DNA from: Symbiobacterium thermophilum IAM 14863
GTDB taxonomy: Bacteria > Bacillota > Sulfobacillia > Symbiobacteriales > Symbiobacteriaceae
Length of the DNA: 64,000 bases
Assembly (NCBI RefSeq): GCF_000009905.1
Contig: NC_006177.1
Location: 1,240,001-1,304,000 of the forward strand
Direction of reading: 5' to 3'
The position numbers and the translations under genes are program-made. The notes under the pieces were generated by a model. It made no database searches, was not told the DNA's origin, and saw nothing but the letters and a program-made list of their open reading frames with translations. This document shows, one piece after another, positions 24,713 to 33,136 of this stretch (positions are counted from its first letter, which is position 1; every line of letters starts with the position of its first letter).

Positions 24713-24918
24713 GAGAGGAGGGTTGATGGCCGCTATAGGGTGGGCGAGCCAGCCTTGTCGGATGGATTACACGGCCCGAGGGAGCAGGCGAGAACTTGGC
24801 CCGGTACCGAACCAAGTGGAGCGAGAGCGCGCTCAATGGATTGTTTCCTTTTTACAGAGCATAGGAACTATAATGTCGCTTCGGCCGTTATAATTCGGTG
24901 GAGGTGTGTTCTATACCC
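24713..24918. other. Spacer between IS21 and AT-rich cargo
   Basis: About 130 GC-rich bases probably belong to the element that IS21 interrupted, perhaps the ISLre2 5' region. At about 24840 composition changes abruptly to AT-rich. TATAAT-like boxes occur at about 24870 and 24889, likely -10 elements for the lipoprotein gene. No gene is recognised. Confidence 0.45.
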
Positions 24919-25782
24919 ATGAAAGGCATTGCCAAGATAACAATGTCGGCTGTCTTACTTCTTGGGCTTGCTCTCCTCACTGCCTGCAACAGCGTGCCTA
25001 GTGATTCTGTTCCGCATACCTTCAGCCTTGATGTGACCTTTGAGACCTTTCCACAGTCCACAGAAACCATCATAGATCAGGTTGATAATGTGAAGCTGCA
25101 TGTTAGGTCCCACCAAAGTTATACGGAATTTTGGTCCGAATCAGACTCTGTTCTTCTGGTGGAGGGGAGAGGGTGGTCTCCGGTACTGGCAGCAGACGGA
25201 TCGGTAATTTTCGTTGATAGCGAAGATCTATCTTTAAAGAAACTACTAATCAATGGAGACGAGCAGCAGTTGCTTCCTCCCGGGAGTGCAGCTGGATTTC
25301 TCCGCATCAGCTCTGACCGTAAGTACCTCGGATATGCGATACCGATTAACCTTTCGCCCGACTCCAATTGGGCAGGTCTCTACGGTGCAGGAATCATGGA
25401 TCTGGAGACTGGTAAGGTTCTTGTATCCAGGACGAAGGAAAACTTCTTCACATCACCGATTGGGTGGTATGGCGATCAACTGATAGTTCATGAGTGGGAC
25501 GCAACGCAAACGCAGGATAGCTTGGATCTATATGCGCTCAGCCTTGATGGCGAACTAACTAAATTCGCACTGGGTTTGCCGCAGGCTAATAGCTATCCTG
25601 AGATTTCACCCGATCATCAGTGGCTGGTGTATGAGGATCAGGACGGCAACACGATCCTCGTGAATCTCGAACAAGTATCGTTTGGCATTATCTCTAACGT
25701 GGTATTACCGCAGTGGACATCAGAAGGATTAACGGGATTGGTTGATGGCCAACGGTTCCTAATTCGGTTTACCATCGAGTGA
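24919..25782 (+). CDS. Secreted lipoprotein, beta-propeller-like, paralogue A
   Basis: A lipoprotein signal is clear: MKGIAKITMSAVLLLG followed by LALLTAC, with Cys as residue 23. The mature part has repeated blade-like strings (FLRISSDRKYLGYAI, PEISPDHQWLVYED) as in TolB/WD40-type propellers, but no named family is recognised. Residues about 85-238 are nearly identical to paralogue B, while both ends are diverged. GGAGGTG lies 12 bases before ATG, somewhat far. Base composition is much more AT-rich than the chromosome around the nest, which indicates transfer. A terminator hairpin follows. Confidence 0.75.
   Translation: MKGIAKITMSAVLLLGLALLTACNSVPSDSVPHTFSLDVTFETFPQSTETIIDQVDNVKLHVRSHQSYTEFWSESDSVLLVEGRGWSPVLAADGSVIFVDSEDLSLKKLLINGDEQQLLPPGSAAGFLRISSDRKYLGYAIPINLSPDSNWAGLYGAGIMDLETGKVLVSRTKENFFTSPIGWYGDQLIVHEWDATQTQDSLDLYALSLDGELTKFALGLPQANSYPEISPDHQWLVYEDQDGNTILVNLEQVSFGIISNVVLPQWTSEGLTGLVDGQRFLIRFTIE
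25171..25633 (+). repeat. 463-bp near-identical segment, copy A
   Basis: It matches 26170-26632 with an offset of exactly 999 bp. I count two differences (in the stretch CGCCCGACTCCAATTGGGCA versus CGCCCGGCTCCAATTGGGTA). Flanking sequence of the two genes is diverged. Confidence 0.92.
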
Positions 25783-25788
25783 CGGGCG

Positions 25789-25825
25789 GTCAACAGCGCG
25801 GTTTTAAGCGCTGTTGACATATTTT
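25789..25825 (+). terminator. Terminator after lipoprotein gene
   Basis: GTCAACAGCGC and GCGCTGTTGAC form an 11-bp stem, followed by ATATTTT. Confidence 0.85.
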
Positions 25826-25861
25826 AGGGGGGGACTTATCAGGAATATTGGTGAGATAATA

Positions 25862-25890
25862 TTGACTATGACGGCGTATGGATCTATTAT
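25862..25890 (+). promoter_or_regulatory. Promoter of paralogue B
   Basis: TTGACT (25862-25867), a 17-base spacer and TATTAT (25885-25890), about 25 bp before the start codon. Confidence 0.75.
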
Positions 25891-25917
25891 GATAGTTAAA
25901 AGACTGGAGGTGATATG

Positions 25918-26784
25918 ATGCCCCGGAGAGTGATTTGGAGTGCTCTGGGAGTGGCCATGGCTGTGTTCATGGTCAACTTTGCAAGTCTAGCAGGAGCTGA
26001 CAGTGGTCCAACGAGCTTTGAACTATCTGCGATATTTGAGAGGTTACCTGACTCAACTGAACCTGTAGTGTTGGATAGAACAGACAAAGTAACTTTGCTT
26101 GCCAAGCTAGATTCTAACTCCCCACAGTTTTGGATTGAGCTTCCTGATGGGGGCCGCAAAAGCCAGTATGGGTGGTCTCCGGTACTGGCAGCAGACGGAT
26201 CGGTAATTTTCGTTGATAGCGAAGATCTATCTTTAAAGAAACTACTAATCAATGGAGACGAGCAGCAGTTGCTTCCTCCCGGGAGTGCAGCTGGATTTCT
26301 CCGCATCAGCTCTGACCGTAAGTACCTCGGATATGCGATACCGATTAACCTTTCGCCCGGCTCCAATTGGGTAGGTCTCTACGGTGCAGGAATCATGGAT
26401 CTGGAGACTGGTAAGGTTCTTGTATCCAGGACGAAGGAAAACTTCTTCACATCACCGATTGGGTGGTATGGCGATCAACTGATAGTTCATGAGTGGGACG
26501 CAACGCAAACGCAGGATAGCTTGGATCTATATGCGCTCAGCCTTGATGGCGAACTAACTAAATTCGCACTGGGTTTGCCGCAGGCTAATAGCTATCCTGA
26601 GATTTCACCCGATCATCAGTGGCTGGTGTATGCGGACACACACGGAGATGCAATTCTTCTCCGTCTAGCCGATGGTTCTTTTGGCACCGTACCCAATGTG
26701 GAATTTCCGTCCTGGACACAGAACGGATTGACAGGGCTGGTTGATGGCCGGCGAGTTCTCATCAAGATCACAAGCCAGCCATAA
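25918..26784 (+). CDS. Secreted beta-propeller-like protein, paralogue B
   Basis: About 288 residues with a cleavable signal peptide (VIWSALGVAMAVFMVNF then ASLAGAD) and no lipobox Cys, unlike paralogue A. The centre is the shared 463-bp core with propeller-like strings; the N-terminal 80 and C-terminal 50 residues are clearly diverged homologues (NGLTGLVDGRRVLIK versus EGLTGLVDGQRFLIR). GGAGGTGAT precedes ATG codons at 25915 and 25918; the second has better spacing. It has its own promoter and is followed closely by the M23 peptidase gene, so both may be co-transcribed. Function unknown. Confidence 0.75.
   Translation: MPRRVIWSALGVAMAVFMVNFASLAGADSGPTSFELSAIFERLPDSTEPVVLDRTDKVTLLAKLDSNSPQFWIELPDGGRKSQYGWSPVLAADGSVIFVDSEDLSLKKLLINGDEQQLLPPGSAAGFLRISSDRKYLGYAIPINLSPGSNWVGLYGAGIMDLETGKVLVSRTKENFFTSPIGWYGDQLIVHEWDATQTQDSLDLYALSLDGELTKFALGLPQANSYPEISPDHQWLVYADTHGDAILLRLADGSFGTVPNVEFPSWTQNGLTGLVDGRRVLIKITSQP
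26170..26632 (+). repeat. 463-bp near-identical segment, copy B
   Basis: Second copy of the segment at 25171-25633; two base differences seen. The sharp edges inside two diverged genes point to gene conversion or a recent internal exchange. Confidence 0.92.
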
Positions 26785-26803
26785 TAGAGGGAGGTCTTGC
26801 CAA

Positions 26804-27466
26804 GTGGTCCGCATGGTTAAGTTAATTGCCGCCCTAGCCCTCATAGTGGGGATTGGATTCCATGCAAACAACTTCGTGGAGGCGGCGAGTTGGTACTTCT
26901 TTGTCCACCCAACAAGTGAAACAAGCCCAAATTACTATTATGATCTCGATCGCAGGGTAAACTATATGCGGGACTGGACCGGGTGGTCCTGCTCAAACTG
27001 CACCGATGTATGGGGACACACGTATGATCAACATATGGGAACTGACTATCCGCTGGCGAATGGAAGGCCCATTCGTTCGGCACAGCAAGGGACAGTAACC
27101 GAAGTTGTTAATTATCAGTATAATCAGTGCGGTGTTAACACAGGCCCTGTTTTTGGTACATACGTTAAGATACGGCATCCGGCACATGGTTCTTCAGGGA
27201 AGGTGTACTATACGACCTATGCTCATATGACATATCAGAGCCCTGCCGTAACTGTGGGTCAAAACGTTGGCATCTACCAGTATCTTGGAGCTGTCGGGCA
27301 AACCGGGAATGCGTGCGGCTATCACCTTCATTGGGCGGTTGAGGAAACTAACCTTGGCAACTACGTCGATCCCTTTGATAAAGGGTTGGTATGCGGTTTC
27401 TATGGTTCCGCCCCTTGTTCAGTAGAGCCATCGCAGTTGGATGAGGACGTTGAATTGGATAATTAG
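26804..27466 (+). CDS. Secreted M23-family (LytM-type) metallopeptidase
   Basis: Likely cleaves peptidoglycan cross-bridges. A signal peptide (LIAALALIVGIGFHANN) is followed by the zinc-site motifs HMGTDYPL (HxxxD), YAHM and HLHW, all intact. The protein ends in an acidic tail (SQLDEDVELDN). Four Cys in pairs (CSNC, then two near the C-terminus) suit a secreted disulfide-bonded protein. GTG at 26804 is eight bases from GGGAGGT; an ATG at 26813 is the alternative. It begins 20 bp after paralogue B, so an operon is likely. AT-rich like the two preceding genes. Confidence 0.85.
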   Translation: MVRMVKLIAALALIVGIGFHANNFVEAASWYFFVHPTSETSPNYYYDLDRRVNYMRDWTGWSCSNCTDVWGHTYDQHMGTDYPLANGRPIRSAQQGTVTEVVNYQYNQCGVNTGPVFGTYVKIRHPAHGSSGKVYYTTYAHMTYQSPAVTVGQNVGIYQYLGAVGQTGNACGYHLHWAVEETNLGNYVDPFDKGLVCGFYGSAPCSVEPSQLDEDVELDN

Positions 27467-27546
27467 AGCAGTCCGTTGATCATCATGAAGGGGGGCCACC
27501 TTTTACGCAGGCTGGCGTCACCGCCACCTGTCTAAGCACAGAAAAC

Positions 27547-27580
27547 GCCCGCTCCCGGCATTCCGGGGGGCGGGCTTTTT
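27547..27580 (+). terminator. Terminator at end of AT-rich cargo
   Basis: GCCCGCTCCCGG pairs with CCGGGGGGCGGGC, followed by TTTTT at 27576-27580. GC-rich DNA resumes here. Confidence 0.85.
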
Positions 27581-27646
27581 GCTGGCCGGCGACCGGGGCG
27601 CTGACCCTGGGCGAAGATAAACAGTAACGCACAAAGGTATTAATCA

Positions 27647-27758
27647 AAAGCCCCACTCCCTGAAAACCCAGACCAGGGGAGAGGCTTTTGCTAATGTTTG
27701 TCCAGAATGAACCTTTAGCAAATTGACCTGACGTTATGGCCGGTTGTAAAATCCCCCA
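27647..27758. other. Hairpin and possible IS21-end relic
   Basis: AAAAGCCCCACTCCC (27646-27660) can pair imperfectly with GGGGAGAGGCTTTT (27676-27689). Then GGCCGGTTGTAAAATCCCCC (27738-27757) resembles the IS21 end sequence found at 22579 and 24712 (ATAAAATTCCCCACCCC). It is cut by IS copy 2 at CTAG. No coding region is seen between 27467 and 27762. Confidence 0.4.
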
Positions 27759-27762
27759 CTAG

Positions 27763-29499
27763 CTCAAGTTTCGCGTGAATAACCCGGATTTCGTGCAATG
27801 GAAACCCATTGAAAAAGCATCAGTCAGAACCAATGATACATGGTGGGAGTGTGGCCGCTCCCAATCCACCATGTGGAGGTTCGACTGATGCAGTCTCATG
27901 GTACGACACCCAACATCGCTGCGCAAGCCATCAAGTCCACCACCCGACATGGTTTTCTCGTCGCTCTTGGCTGGGTAGCTCAAAGGCTCAACCTGGTTGA
28001 GATCCTGAATCGGCACCTGCGCATCAAGCAGAAGACCTACGCCCACACGCCGGTTGACAAGGTGGTCGAGGCGTTGGTTGCCATTCTCGGCAACTGTCGC
28101 TACATGAAGGATCTCAACTTCGACCCTGAGCCGCTGGTTGCCGATCCTGCCGTAGCTCAAGCCTGGGGGCAGGAACGCTTTGCTCACTTTTCCACCGTCT
28201 GTGCGACCTTCAGCAAGCTGACGGAGGAGAACGTTCAGCAGCTTTCCGACGCACTCGCTGAGATCCAGTCCCCGCTGCTTCAGCAGGAGGTGGCTGCCGT
28301 GGCCGGCCCAGACCGCACCGGAAGGGTTATCGTCGACATTGACCTCACAGGCCAGAAGGTTCGGGGAGAGACCAAGCAGTACACCGGTACCGACTTCGGC
28401 TACATCCAGGGGAAGTTGGCCCGAGGCTATCAGATTGCAGCCGCCTTCCTCAGCGGAAAGCAGCAACGCTTTGCCATCGACGGCCTTCTCAAGTCCGGCA
28501 AGGCCAACAGCCGTTCCGGCGACTGCCTGCTTGAACTGATCCCCAGGATCGAAGCCCGGATTGGTCGTCCCCTACGGCGTGTGGAATGGGTCGAAGCATG
28601 CCTGGCTCAGCAGAAGGCTCGGGTCAGGGAGTTGCATCACCAACTGCAGACGGTGTCGGGCAAGGGCAGCGCCAGGCGGAAGCAGAAGCTGCAGTCTGAG
28701 TTCCAGGAGGCCGTCCAGCACCTGCGTGAAGTGAACCAGCGACTCCGGCAGTACCGGCAGGAGAATCGGACGAACCCGGCTCCCCTCCGCATTCTGCTGC
28801 GGGCGGACAGCGCCTTTGGCACGCCGGAAGTGATCCAGCGGCTGCTGGAACTGGGGTATGAGTTCACCATCAAGTCCTACTCTGGGAGCAACATCGCCTA
28901 CAAGCGCCGCTTCGACGCTGTACCGGCAGAGGAGTGGGTTGAAGTGGAGAAGAAACGGTTTGCCTCCGAAGCCGTTACCGTGCCTGGCCCCACCTTGCTC
29001 GCACCGTATCCGGTGCGGTTGGTCGCCATGCGCCGCTGGGACGCCGACGGACGGGAAGTCCGCAGCGTGATCCTGACCACACTCCAGCCGGAGGAGTTCA
29101 CAACGACAGAGGTCGTCAAGCTCTACCATGGACGGCAGACCATCGAAGCCGGGTTCCAGGAGTGGAAGGGAACGTTCCACTTTGGCACTCCTCGGCTGCG
29201 GAAGTATGAGGCCAACGCCGCCTTCACGCAGCTGGTCTTGTTCGCCTTCAACCTGGTGCGCTGGGCTTGGCGGTTTCTGAGCACGAACTCGCCCAAACTG
29301 GCCGAGGCGGGGAGTCGACTCTTGGTACGAGTAGCGGCCCGGTGCCGAGCAACCATTCGGTGCCTCGGCGACACGCTGCGGTTGGTGTTCAGCCGGGGTA
29401 CTCCCCTGGCTGGAGCTGAGATTACCCTGAACCGGGCCACTCCCTACCCATACGCCCTTTTAACACCACGAATGTCGAGTTGTTCGCGTGAAACTTGAG
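27763..29499 (+). mobile_element. IS4-superfamily insertion sequence, copy 2 (1737 bp)
   Basis: Same element and orientation as copy 1, with the same inverted repeats and CTAG on both sides (27759-27762, 29500-29503). The two extra bases of copy 1 are absent. Sequence differences are concentrated in the central part of the transposase gene, while both ends are nearly identical. Confidence 0.92.
27888..29498 (+). CDS. DDE transposase (IS4-like), copy 2, full length
   Basis: 536 residues with the Y-(2)-R-(3)-E-(6)-K signature YHGRQTIEAGFQEWK. The frame continues past the point where copy 1 shifts and stops inside the right inverted repeat (TGA at 29496-29498). The start at 27888 has the same GGAGG site as copy 1. 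This is probably the intact form and could supply transposase for both copies. Confidence 0.93.
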   Translation: MQSHGTTPNIAAQAIKSTTRHGFLVALGWVAQRLNLVEILNRHLRIKQKTYAHTPVDKVVEALVAILGNCRYMKDLNFDPEPLVADPAVAQAWGQERFAHFSTVCATFSKLTEENVQQLSDALAEIQSPLLQQEVAAVAGPDRTGRVIVDIDLTGQKVRGETKQYTGTDFGYIQGKLARGYQIAAAFLSGKQQRFAIDGLLKSGKANSRSGDCLLELIPRIEARIGRPLRRVEWVEACLAQQKARVRELHHQLQTVSGKGSARRKQKLQSEFQEAVQHLREVNQRLRQYRQENRTNPAPLRILLRADSAFGTPEVIQRLLELGYEFTIKSYSGSNIAYKRRFDAVPAEEWVEVEKKRFASEAVTVPGPTLLAPYPVRLVAMRRWDADGREVRSVILTTLQPEEFTTTEVVKLYHGRQTIEAGFQEWKGTFHFGTPRLRKYEANAAFTQLVLFAFNLVRWAWRFLSTNSPKLAEAGSRLLVRVAARCRATIRCLGDTLRLVFSRGTPLAGAEITLNRATPYPYALLTPRMSSCSRET

Positions 29500-29525
29500 C
29501 TAGGCGGCGTGGCTTAGGCGAAGCG

Positions 29526-29560
29526 GGGGACGGTCTACGCCGTCCCCTGTTTTGCATTTT
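29526..29560 (+). terminator. Terminator, probably that of the E1-like genes
   Basis: GGGGACGG (29526-29533) and CCGTCCCC (29540-29547), followed by TGTTTTGCATTTTT. It lies about 25 bp beyond the right end of the transposon nest, with no gene before it. It fits as the displaced terminator of the gene ending at 19481. Confidence 0.8.
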
Positions 29561-29584
29561 TCGTGCGATCGGGTGACTTTGTGC

Positions 29585-29612
29585 TGGACACCTGCGCCAG
29601 CCGTGCTATAAT
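29585..29612 (+). promoter_or_regulatory. Promoter of cysK
   Basis: TGGACA (29585-29590), a 16-base spacer and TATAAT (29607-29612), 57 bp before the start codon. Confidence 0.75.
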
Positions 29613-29668
29613 GGGGACGTAATCCACATATCTCCGATAAGATAACAAGGAAATGGGGAGGATTCTCG

Positions 29669-30604
<936 letters not shown>

Positions 30605-30661
30605 CCGCACCGCTGCAGGGCGCTGGCCGGACACCGGCGCAGCTCTGCAGCCAGACCCGAC

Positions 30662-30699
30662 GGGGCTTCCCTCAACCGGGGGGGTTGACGGGAAGCCCC
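30662..30699 (+). terminator. Terminator after cysK
   Basis: GGGGCTTCCCTCAACC pairs with GGTTGACGGGAAGCCCC (one bulge), followed by GCTCTTGTTATTTTC. Confidence 0.85.
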
Positions 30700-30757
30700 G
30701 CTCTTGTTATTTTCTTGGCTGTGAGTATTTGCCATGGCGGAAGGGAGGGCGAAGCCG

Positions 30758-30826
30758 ATGCTGACGATCTGCAACGCCGGCGGCTTTGCCCGCGCCTTCG
30801 TCCGGAGCTTCAAGGGAAGCTGCTGA
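30758..30826 (+). CDS. 22-aa leader-like peptide before MFS gene
   Basis: A short ORF MLTICNAGGFARAFVRSFKG ending in SC, with AAGGGAGGG about ten bases before its ATG. It is followed 75 bp later by a 13-bp terminator-type hairpin and then by a transporter gene. This order (leader ORF, terminator, efflux-type gene) is seen in attenuation control of resistance genes. Translation is not proven, and no known leader sequence is recognised. Confidence 0.45.
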   Translation: MLTICNAGGFARAFVRSFKGSC

Positions 30827-30900
30827 GCCCGGGCCCGGGGGGTATTGTGCCCTTTTCGGGGTCGGGCTCGGCCGGATGCGCCTTTCCCGTCGTGCGCGGC

Positions 30901-30935
30901 GAGGCGTCACCGGCGAGTCCGGTGATGCCTCTTTT
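30901..30935 (+). terminator. Attenuator-like hairpin before MFS gene
   Basis: GAGGCGTCACCGG (30901-30913) and CCGGTGATGCCTC (30919-30931) form a 13-bp stem with one G-T pair, followed by TTTT. It lies 30 bp before the transporter start, between the leader ORF and the gene. Confidence 0.8.
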
Positions 30936-30965
30936 CGCGCGCAGTCTAAGGGAAGGAGAAGCATC

Positions 30966-32128
30966 ATGCGGAGGAACCTGCACCGTTACTACGTATACAC
31001 TGTGCTTTCTAGCCTTGCGTTCACCTGGACCACCTGGTTCGTGTTCGTGGACTCCCGGGGCGGCAACGCGGGGTGGGCGGAGTCCGCATTTCACCTGGCC
31101 ATCCTGCTGGGCGAGGTGCCAACCGGCGTCGTGGCTGATCTGCTGGGCCGGCGGCGCTCGATGTTGATCGGGCTCGTGCTCGGCGCCGCATCGTTCTTCG
31201 GTTACGGGCTCATCCGCGATACGCTCACGGCGTGCCTGATGCTGGGCATCACGGGCCTCAGCCTGACGTTCATCTCCGGTGCCGACGCGGCGCTGCTCTA
31301 CGAGACGGCGGCCGCACTGGGCGGCGAGGACTTCGCCCGCCGGGCGACGGCCCGGGCCTCGGCCCTGCAGATGATGGCCTCGCCGCGGCGCCGGTCGTGG
31401 CCGGCTGGCTGGCTGAGCGCCACCCCGCAGCCCCGTTCTTCGCCCACGGCGCCGTCAACCTCCTGGCCGCCGTCGTGGTCTGGCGGATGCAGGAGCCACC
31501 CGCTCCGGCCGCGCCGGCGGGGCGCCCTGAGGGGCCCTGGGCGCACACCCTCGCGGCCCTGGCTTTCCTGCGCCGGCACCCGGGCGTCCTGGGGATGATC
31601 GCCTTCGCTTGGGTGTACGAGGCCGCCGCGTCCATGGTCAGCCAGTTCGGCCAGGTCTACCTGCCGGCGCTGGGGCTGAGCATGCTCGGCGCCGGGGTGG
31701 TCTTCAGCGCGAGCCGGCTGCTCGGCGCGGCCGGCGGATGGGTTGCCGCGCGGCTCCAGGGGGGCGGGGCTGACCGGTGGCTGCGGTGGGGGCCCCTGGG
31801 CCAGGCCGCGCTCATCCTACTCGCCGGCCTTGCCCGGACCGCCGGCGGCGGCGTCGCCCTGGCGGTGAACGAGGGCGTCGACGGCCTGGTCTACCCGCTG
31901 CTCAGCGCCCGGATCAACCAGGCCGTTCCCTCCGCGCAGCGGGCGACCATCCTGTCCTTCCAGAGCCTGGGCTCCAGCCTCCTCATCGCGCTCGCCTTTC
32001 CCGCGGCTGCGGCGCTGCCATCCGTGTTCACTGTCTACGCCATCGTGGGCGGTGCTCTGGCGGCCGCGGCCCTGGGATGGGCCCTGCCGCGTCAGCGCGC
32101 GGCGGTCCCGGCGCCGGAGGGCCGGTAG
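30966..32128 (+). pseudogene. MFS transporter, frameshifted
   Basis: A major-facilitator efflux-type protein of about 387 residues if repaired. The first frame (ATG 30966, GGAAGGAG upstream) gives the N-terminal half with the loop motif GVVADLLGRRRSMLIG. At about 31375-31385 the coding pattern moves to another frame, where APVVAGWLAERHPAAPFF continues to the C-terminus PAPEGR at 32128. A one-base loss in the GC-rich run CTCGCCGCGGCG explains it. Either the gene is dead or the read is wrong here. The 3' end overlaps the convergent CPBP gene by 37 bp. Confidence 0.8.
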
Positions 32129-32997
32129 GCCCCCCGGGCCGCCGGCCACAGGACCAGCCAGGCTACCGGGATCGCCACGAGGCTGATCACGCCGGCCTCG
32201 GGGCCGAAGTCTCCGCCGGTCCACCACGCCGGGCCGTTCACCGCGGTGGCGACCAGGGCGAAGGGAGCGGGCGTCCCGGAGTTGGGCAGTCCCAGCACGC
32301 CCGCTTCCATCACGTTCCAGGCCCAGTGGAGGCCCACGGCCGGCCAGAGGCTGCCGGTCGCCTGCACGATCCAGGCGTACACCAGGCCGTGCGCCGCGAT
32401 CCCGACCGTCGACAGGATCCCGGCGCCGGGACTGAGCAGATGAGCCGCGCCGAACAGCAGACTGGTGGCCGCCGCCGCCGGCCAGCGCCCCAGCCACGCC
32501 GTCCACCGGCGGAGCAGGTATCCCCGGTGGAAGAGCTCCTCGCCCACGGCCACGAAGAACTGGGTGAGGGCGTAGTGCCAGAACGCGGGACCGGGCCCGG
32601 CGTTCCACCGTGCGGCGTAGACGGTGGTGAGCAGCCCGGCGGGGTAGAGGGCGCCCTGCGCGGCGACGCCGGCGGCGATGCCCGCCAGGCCGTGGGCGAG
32701 CGGGAGCGGCGCGAGGGGCAACCCGTAATCCGGGCGGGGCTCGCCGTCCAGGAACCGGGAGCAGAGCCAGGTGGACCCGAGCGCCGCCAGGGTCATGGCG
32801 ACGTAGATGGTCAGGACGTTCAGCCGGCCCAGCGCCTCATCGGGGGAGAGTCCGGCGAGCACCAGGCATCCGGTCCATAGGGCCAGGCCCGACGCCGTGA
32901 GCACAAGTGTGAGCGGCAAGGAGAAGAAGCCGCTGAGCCCCGGGTGGAGTCGTCGGCGCGGCCGCCGCCCCGACCGAGGCAGAGGGCCGTTGCGCAT
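32092..32997 (-). CDS. CPBP-family intramembrane metalloprotease
   Basis: A multi-span membrane protein with the CPBP/CAAX-protease motifs EELFHRG (EExxxR-like), FGAAHL and HWAWN in the last third. Several hydrophobic helices are visible from about residue 18 onward. Such proteins cleave or modify membrane-bound substrates, often bacteriocin-immunity or prenyl-protein related; the substrate here is unknown. ATG at 32997 follows AAAGGAGG; a longer frame to 33093 is rejected. It converges on and overlaps the MFS gene end. Confidence 0.85.
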   Translation of the reverse strand: MRNGPLPRSGRRPRRRLHPGLSGFFSLPLTLVLTASGLALWTGCLVLAGLSPDEALGRLNVLTIYVAMTLAALGSTWLCSRFLDGEPRPDYGLPLAPLPLAHGLAGIAAGVAAQGALYPAGLLTTVYAARWNAGPGPAFWHYALTQFFVAVGEELFHRGYLLRRWTAWLGRWPAAAATSLLFGAAHLLSPGAGILSTVGIAAHGLVYAWIVQATGSLWPAVGLHWAWNVMEAGVLGLPNSGTPAPFALVATAVNGPAWWTGGDFGPEAGVISLVAIPVAWLVLWPAARGAYRPSGAGTAAR

Positions 32998-33136
32998 CCG
33001 AATTCCTCCTTTAGCGCGAATATCTAACCCGATATGACGCCCCGCCGCCAGGCCCCTCCTTCGCGGCCCTGCACCCGTCAGCCCGGGCGGCATAGGGTGG
33101 GGGTGGAACCCCGCCCATAGGAGGCCGACCGAGCCT

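Larger units (their letters stand above)
19482..29499. mobile_element. Composite transposon-like nest bounded by two direct IS copies
   Basis: Two copies of the same 1.74-kb IS in direct orientation bound 10 kb, with CTAG at 19478-19481 and 29500-29503. Joining the outer flanks at one CTAG gives the stop of the second E1 gene followed about 25 bp later by a terminator hairpin (29526-29547) and then cysK. The inner flanks are mobile-element fragments and AT-richer cargo. The simplest reading is that the unit entered as one composite element or grew from one insertion point at the stop codon. Because every end has CTAG, the target duplications alone cannot separate these cases. Confidence 0.7.
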
